From NCBI RefSeq assembly GCF_021502675.1, contig NZ_JAKFHA010000021.1, forward strand, positions 78,659 to 142,658: DNA of 64,000 nt. Direction: 5' to 3'. Source of the stretch: Yinghuangia soli. GTDB taxonomy: Bacteria; Actinomycetota; Actinomycetes; Streptomycetales; Streptomycetaceae. This document shows, piece after piece, positions 62,077 through 64,000 of this stretch. Position 1 is the first letter of the stretch, and each line of letters opens with the position of its first letter. The translations under genes and the position numbers were made by a program. Below the pieces are notes generated by a model. That model was not told the DNA's origin, made no database searches, and saw nothing but the letters and a program-made list of their open reading frames with translations.

Positions 62077-62909
62077 TCAGCCGGATCCCGGTCTCGGTCT
62101 GGGGCACCGGCGACATGGCCATGCACAGCTTGCCTGCCGAGCATGGGTACGGCGTAGAGACCGCCTCCGACCCTGCCCGGATTCCACCTGGCATCGCTGC
62201 AGAGGCGCTAAGCCGATACACGCCACCGCAAGGCCGCCTGCTCGACCCGGACTGCGGGAGTGGGGTGGCTTTGGTCGAGGCACTGCGCTTGGGCCGCCAC
62301 GCGGTGGGCGCCACTCGCAGTCCACGGTGGTGGCGCGTTGCTCGCAACAACGTCAACGCCGCCAAGTTCCTCGGCGCCGGCGGAGACGGGATGGTGCTGG
62401 AGCCCACTGACAGCGCTCCCGCCCTTCTAGGCGAGAGCATCGACCTCGTACTGACCGCGGTTCGCACCTTTGCCACGGAACCTGGCGCCACCGCGCACCT
62501 GATTCGAACATTGCGCTGGTGCCGTCCCGTGCTGCGCCCTGGCGGCGTGGTCGTCCTCGTTGCGCCGCCCCGCCGGCGCTCCGACGTTCTCCTCGACCTG
62601 CCGAACTGCATGTACGTGGCGGGCCAAAGCGTCGGCCTGCGCCCTGTGGAGCGAGCTATCGCCGTCACCGCCGAACTCCGCGGCGATCAGCTCGTGGCCC
62701 ACGCTTCCCTGCCACAGCGCCGCTTCGCGGAACGCCAGGCGCGACGGCTCGGACGGAAGTCCAGCGTCCCCGCTCATTGGGACGTCGCCGTGTTCGTCGC
62801 TCCGAAGCAACAGCACCGCGCCGCTGCTCCGTCGCTCGACGGCGTCGCTCCAGGTCGTCTCATCGAGACGTTCTCCGGCAGCCACGCGGCCAGACGGCAG
62901 GCCGCCTAG
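62073..62909 (+). CDS. Putative SAM-dependent methyltransferase, DNA-methylase-like
   Basis: The 278-residue protein has a methyltransferase motif I LLDPDCGSGVALVEALRLGR followed by VGATRSPRWWRVARNNVNAA, a motif II-like position, and VLRPGGVVVLVAPPRRRSDV late in the fold. A classical NPPY or SPPY motif is not present (the corresponding place reads LTAVRTFA). The pattern DPxCGSG is typical of DNA and RNA methylases in which the substrate base is bound by a following motif. Activity is therefore uncertain. It is coupled to the preceding gene. Confidence 0.65.
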   Translation: MISRIPVSVWGTGDMAMHSLPAEHGYGVETASDPARIPPGIAAEALSRYTPPQGRLLDPDCGSGVALVEALRLGRHAVGATRSPRWWRVARNNVNAAKFLGAGGDGMVLEPTDSAPALLGESIDLVLTAVRTFATEPGATAHLIRTLRWCRPVLRPGGVVVLVAPPRRRSDVLLDLPNCMYVAGQSVGLRPVERAIAVTAELRGDQLVAHASLPQRRFAERQARRLGRKSSVPAHWDVAVFVAPKQQHRAAAPSLDGVAPGRLIETFSGSHAARRQAA

Positions 62910-62960
62910 CAGACACCGTCACCGTCCGCCGCCACACCGGCTGATCATCCCGGTGTCTGC
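62909..62960 (+). terminator. Inverted repeat after the methyltransferase-like gene
   Basis: Perfect ten-base arms GCAGACACCG (62909-62918) and CGGTGTCTGC (62951-62960) begin on the last base of the stop codon and enclose 32 bases. It is of the same kind as the leader hairpins around 40-46 kb and precedes the DUF2637 gene by 86 bases. Confidence 0.5.
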
Positions 62961-63046
62961 CCGCTCGACAGCCCCGTGGAGCGAATCACGGCCCGCAGGC
63001 ACCGCAACCGGTTTCACACCTGATCAGCAGTCTGGAGGTTCGCCGC

Positions 63047-63820
63047 ATGCCCCGCCCCGTCTCCCCTGGTCCGACACGACTCGATCGCGACGACGCACGG
63101 CTCTACCTGGCCGTCGCCGCGGCAGCCGTCACCGTGGTCCTCACAGGTACGGCCTTCTGGCTGAGCTACCAGCATCTCGCGGAAGTCGCGGCGTCTCACA
63201 GTCTGCAGCGTGCCGAGGTACGAGCGTGGGCGTGGCCCGCCACCATCGACCTGTTCATCATCGTCGGCGAACTGCTGATCCTCCGGGCCTCCTTGATGGG
63301 CCGTCTCGACGGCTGGGCGATCGGTCTCACCATCGTGGGCTCCGTGGCGTCCGTCATGCTGAACGTCGCCGGCGTCGGGGCCGACGCCAGCGTACTGGAC
63401 TACGTCGTGGCCGCGACGCCGCCGACGGCGGCGTTGCTCGCCTTCGGCGCGTTGATGCGTCAGTTGCACGAACACCTGACGTCGACCGACGTCAGGGCGA
63501 CGCAAGCGGACCTCGCGCCGCACGTCGCCCCCACGTCGGGCGACGTCGAGGACGACGTCGAGCCCGCCAATCCGATCGAGGCCGTGATCCGCCCCTTGTA
63601 CGGACGGCTCGGTCGTCGCCCCTCGACAGCGCAGATGACCGCGGCGATGTCCGCCGCAGGGCTGCGGCCTGTCGCATCGACGGCCCGGGACGCGCGACGC
63701 CGCCTTGAGAAGCGCGAGCCACAACTGCTGCGCCGTTATGGGAACGGCATCGGCCATGCCCCGTCCGCGACACCAACTGCCATCAGCCCGAGCGCGGTTG
63801 CCTCTCTGGATCGACCATGA
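63047..63820 (+). CDS. DUF2637 membrane protein
   Basis: The 257-residue protein has four hydrophobic segments in its first 130 residues (LYLAVAAAAVTVVLTGTAFW, ATIDLFIIVGELLILRASLM, AIGLTIVGSVASVMLNVAGV, VVAATPPTAALLAFGALM) and a cytoplasmic tail with a helix-turn-helix-like region (RPSTAQMTAAMSAAGLRPVA). DUF2637 proteins are common in actinobacterial ICEs and plasmids and have been suggested to act in spread or transfer. ATG after GGAGG. It overlaps the recombinase gene by ATGA. Confidence 0.85.
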   Translation: MPRPVSPGPTRLDRDDARLYLAVAAAAVTVVLTGTAFWLSYQHLAEVAASHSLQRAEVRAWAWPATIDLFIIVGELLILRASLMGRLDGWAIGLTIVGSVASVMLNVAGVGADASVLDYVVAATPPTAALLAFGALMRQLHEHLTSTDVRATQADLAPHVAPTSGDVEDDVEPANPIEAVIRPLYGRLGRRPSTAQMTAAMSAAGLRPVASTARDARRRLEKREPQLLRRYGNGIGHAPSATPTAISPSAVASLDRP

Positions 63821-64000
63821 AAGACCCACTGAGCCGCACAACGAGCGGCATCGCGACCACGTGGTCAGGTTTCCTGCGGGATTGGGATCGGTGTCTGCGG
63901 TCGGCCGGCCACCCGGAGACGACCCGCTACAACTACCTCCTCGCCGCGGCCCAGCTGGCCCGCTACCTCGCCGAGGAATCACCCGACCCGGACGCCGACG
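63817..64000 (+). CDS. Tyrosine recombinase/integrase, 5' end only
   Basis: The frame starts with ATGA overlapping the DUF2637 stop and stays open to the window edge (61 residues). The visible part, WSGFLRDWDRCLRSAGHPET followed by TRYNYLLAAAQLARYLAEES, is the N-terminal SAM-like core-binding domain of phage-type integrases. The catalytic domain is outside the window. It would integrate the element, although a XerC-like resolvase function is also possible. Confidence 0.75.
   Translation, partial: MKDPLSRTTSGIATTWSGFLRDWDRCLRSAGHPETTRYNYLLAAAQLARYLAEESPDPDAD

Larger units (their letters stand above)
38210..64000. mobile_element. Part of a putative integrative and conjugative element (borders unresolved)
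   Basis: The region combines conjugative type IV secretion genes (VirD4, VirB4, PrgI, VirB6- and VirB2-like), a replication-relaxation protein, a GP88 protein, phage/plasmid-type accessory genes (DUF932, N6-methylase-like, GIY-YIG-like), two insertion sequences and a tyrosine recombinase start at the right edge. No relaxase is recognised in the window. The left border is placed at the composition change after the Tad terminator and is approximate. The right end lies beyond base 64000. Confidence 0.6.

Overview
The window is high-GC actinobacterial DNA. Codon third positions are strongly G/C, GTG starts are frequent, and gene families such as Tad pili with a LysM-BTAD protein, a replication-relaxation protein, DUF2637 and FxLD lanthipeptides point to Streptomyces or a close relative. 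The genus is inferred, not proven. Four blocks can be separated.

Block 1 (1-12828) is sugar metabolism. It opens with the 3' end of an RfbH-like aminotransferase-fold sugar dehydrase, followed by two SDR oxidoreductases, a ketoglutaric-semialdehyde-type aldehyde dehydrogenase, an enolase-superfamily sugar-acid dehydratase, a zinc alcohol dehydrogenase, a conserved protein of unknown role, an IclR regulator and an SMP-30 lactonase. A divergent xylR / xylA-xylB set with a good operator candidate comes next. The content fits oxidative (lactone, acid, dehydratase, semialdehyde) catabolism of a pentose or related sugar beside the isomerase/kinase route.

Block 2 (about 13.2-25.9 kb) has an APH-fold kinase, an XRE regulator facing a small operon (Prim-Pol-like protein, HATPase protein, unknown protein) across a striking array of four GTGCAC boxes, and then an FxLD-type class I lanthipeptide cluster: a 50-residue precursor, a full LanB, a LanC, a fused SpaB_C-like/O-methyltransferase protein and a helical protein of unknown function. 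No dedicated transporter or leader protease is present.

Block 3 (25.7-38.2 kb) is a tight-adherence (Tad/Flp) pilus locus: prepilin peptidase and XRE regulator on the minus strand, then a plus-strand operon of lipoprotein, secreted PKD-like protein, SAF/CpaB-like protein, TadZ, TadA, TadB, TadC, a Flp-like pilin, three TadE/G-like pseudopilins and a LysM-BTAD membrane regulator, closed by a terminator-like hairpin.

Block 4 (about 38.6 kb to the end) looks like part of an integrative and conjugative element. Its left part is a run of small accessory genes (unknown proteins, a degenerate N6-methylase, a DUF932 protein, a GIY-YIG-like protein with zinc-finger repeats). Most of them are preceded by a long, individually different GC-rich inverted repeat just before the ribosome-binding site. 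An IS3-family element has split one of two paralogous genes. The right part carries minus-strand conjugation genes (SLT-NlpC/P60 hydrolase, replication-relaxation protein, VirD4-like coupling ATPase, GP88 protein, VirB4, PrgI, VirB6/TrbL-like protein, VirB2-like pilin), interrupted by an IS110-family element exactly at the VirB4 stop codon. Then come two possible methyltransferase-fold proteins, a DUF2637 membrane protein and the 5' end of a tyrosine recombinase that runs off the window. No tRNA, rRNA or CRISPR array was recognised.
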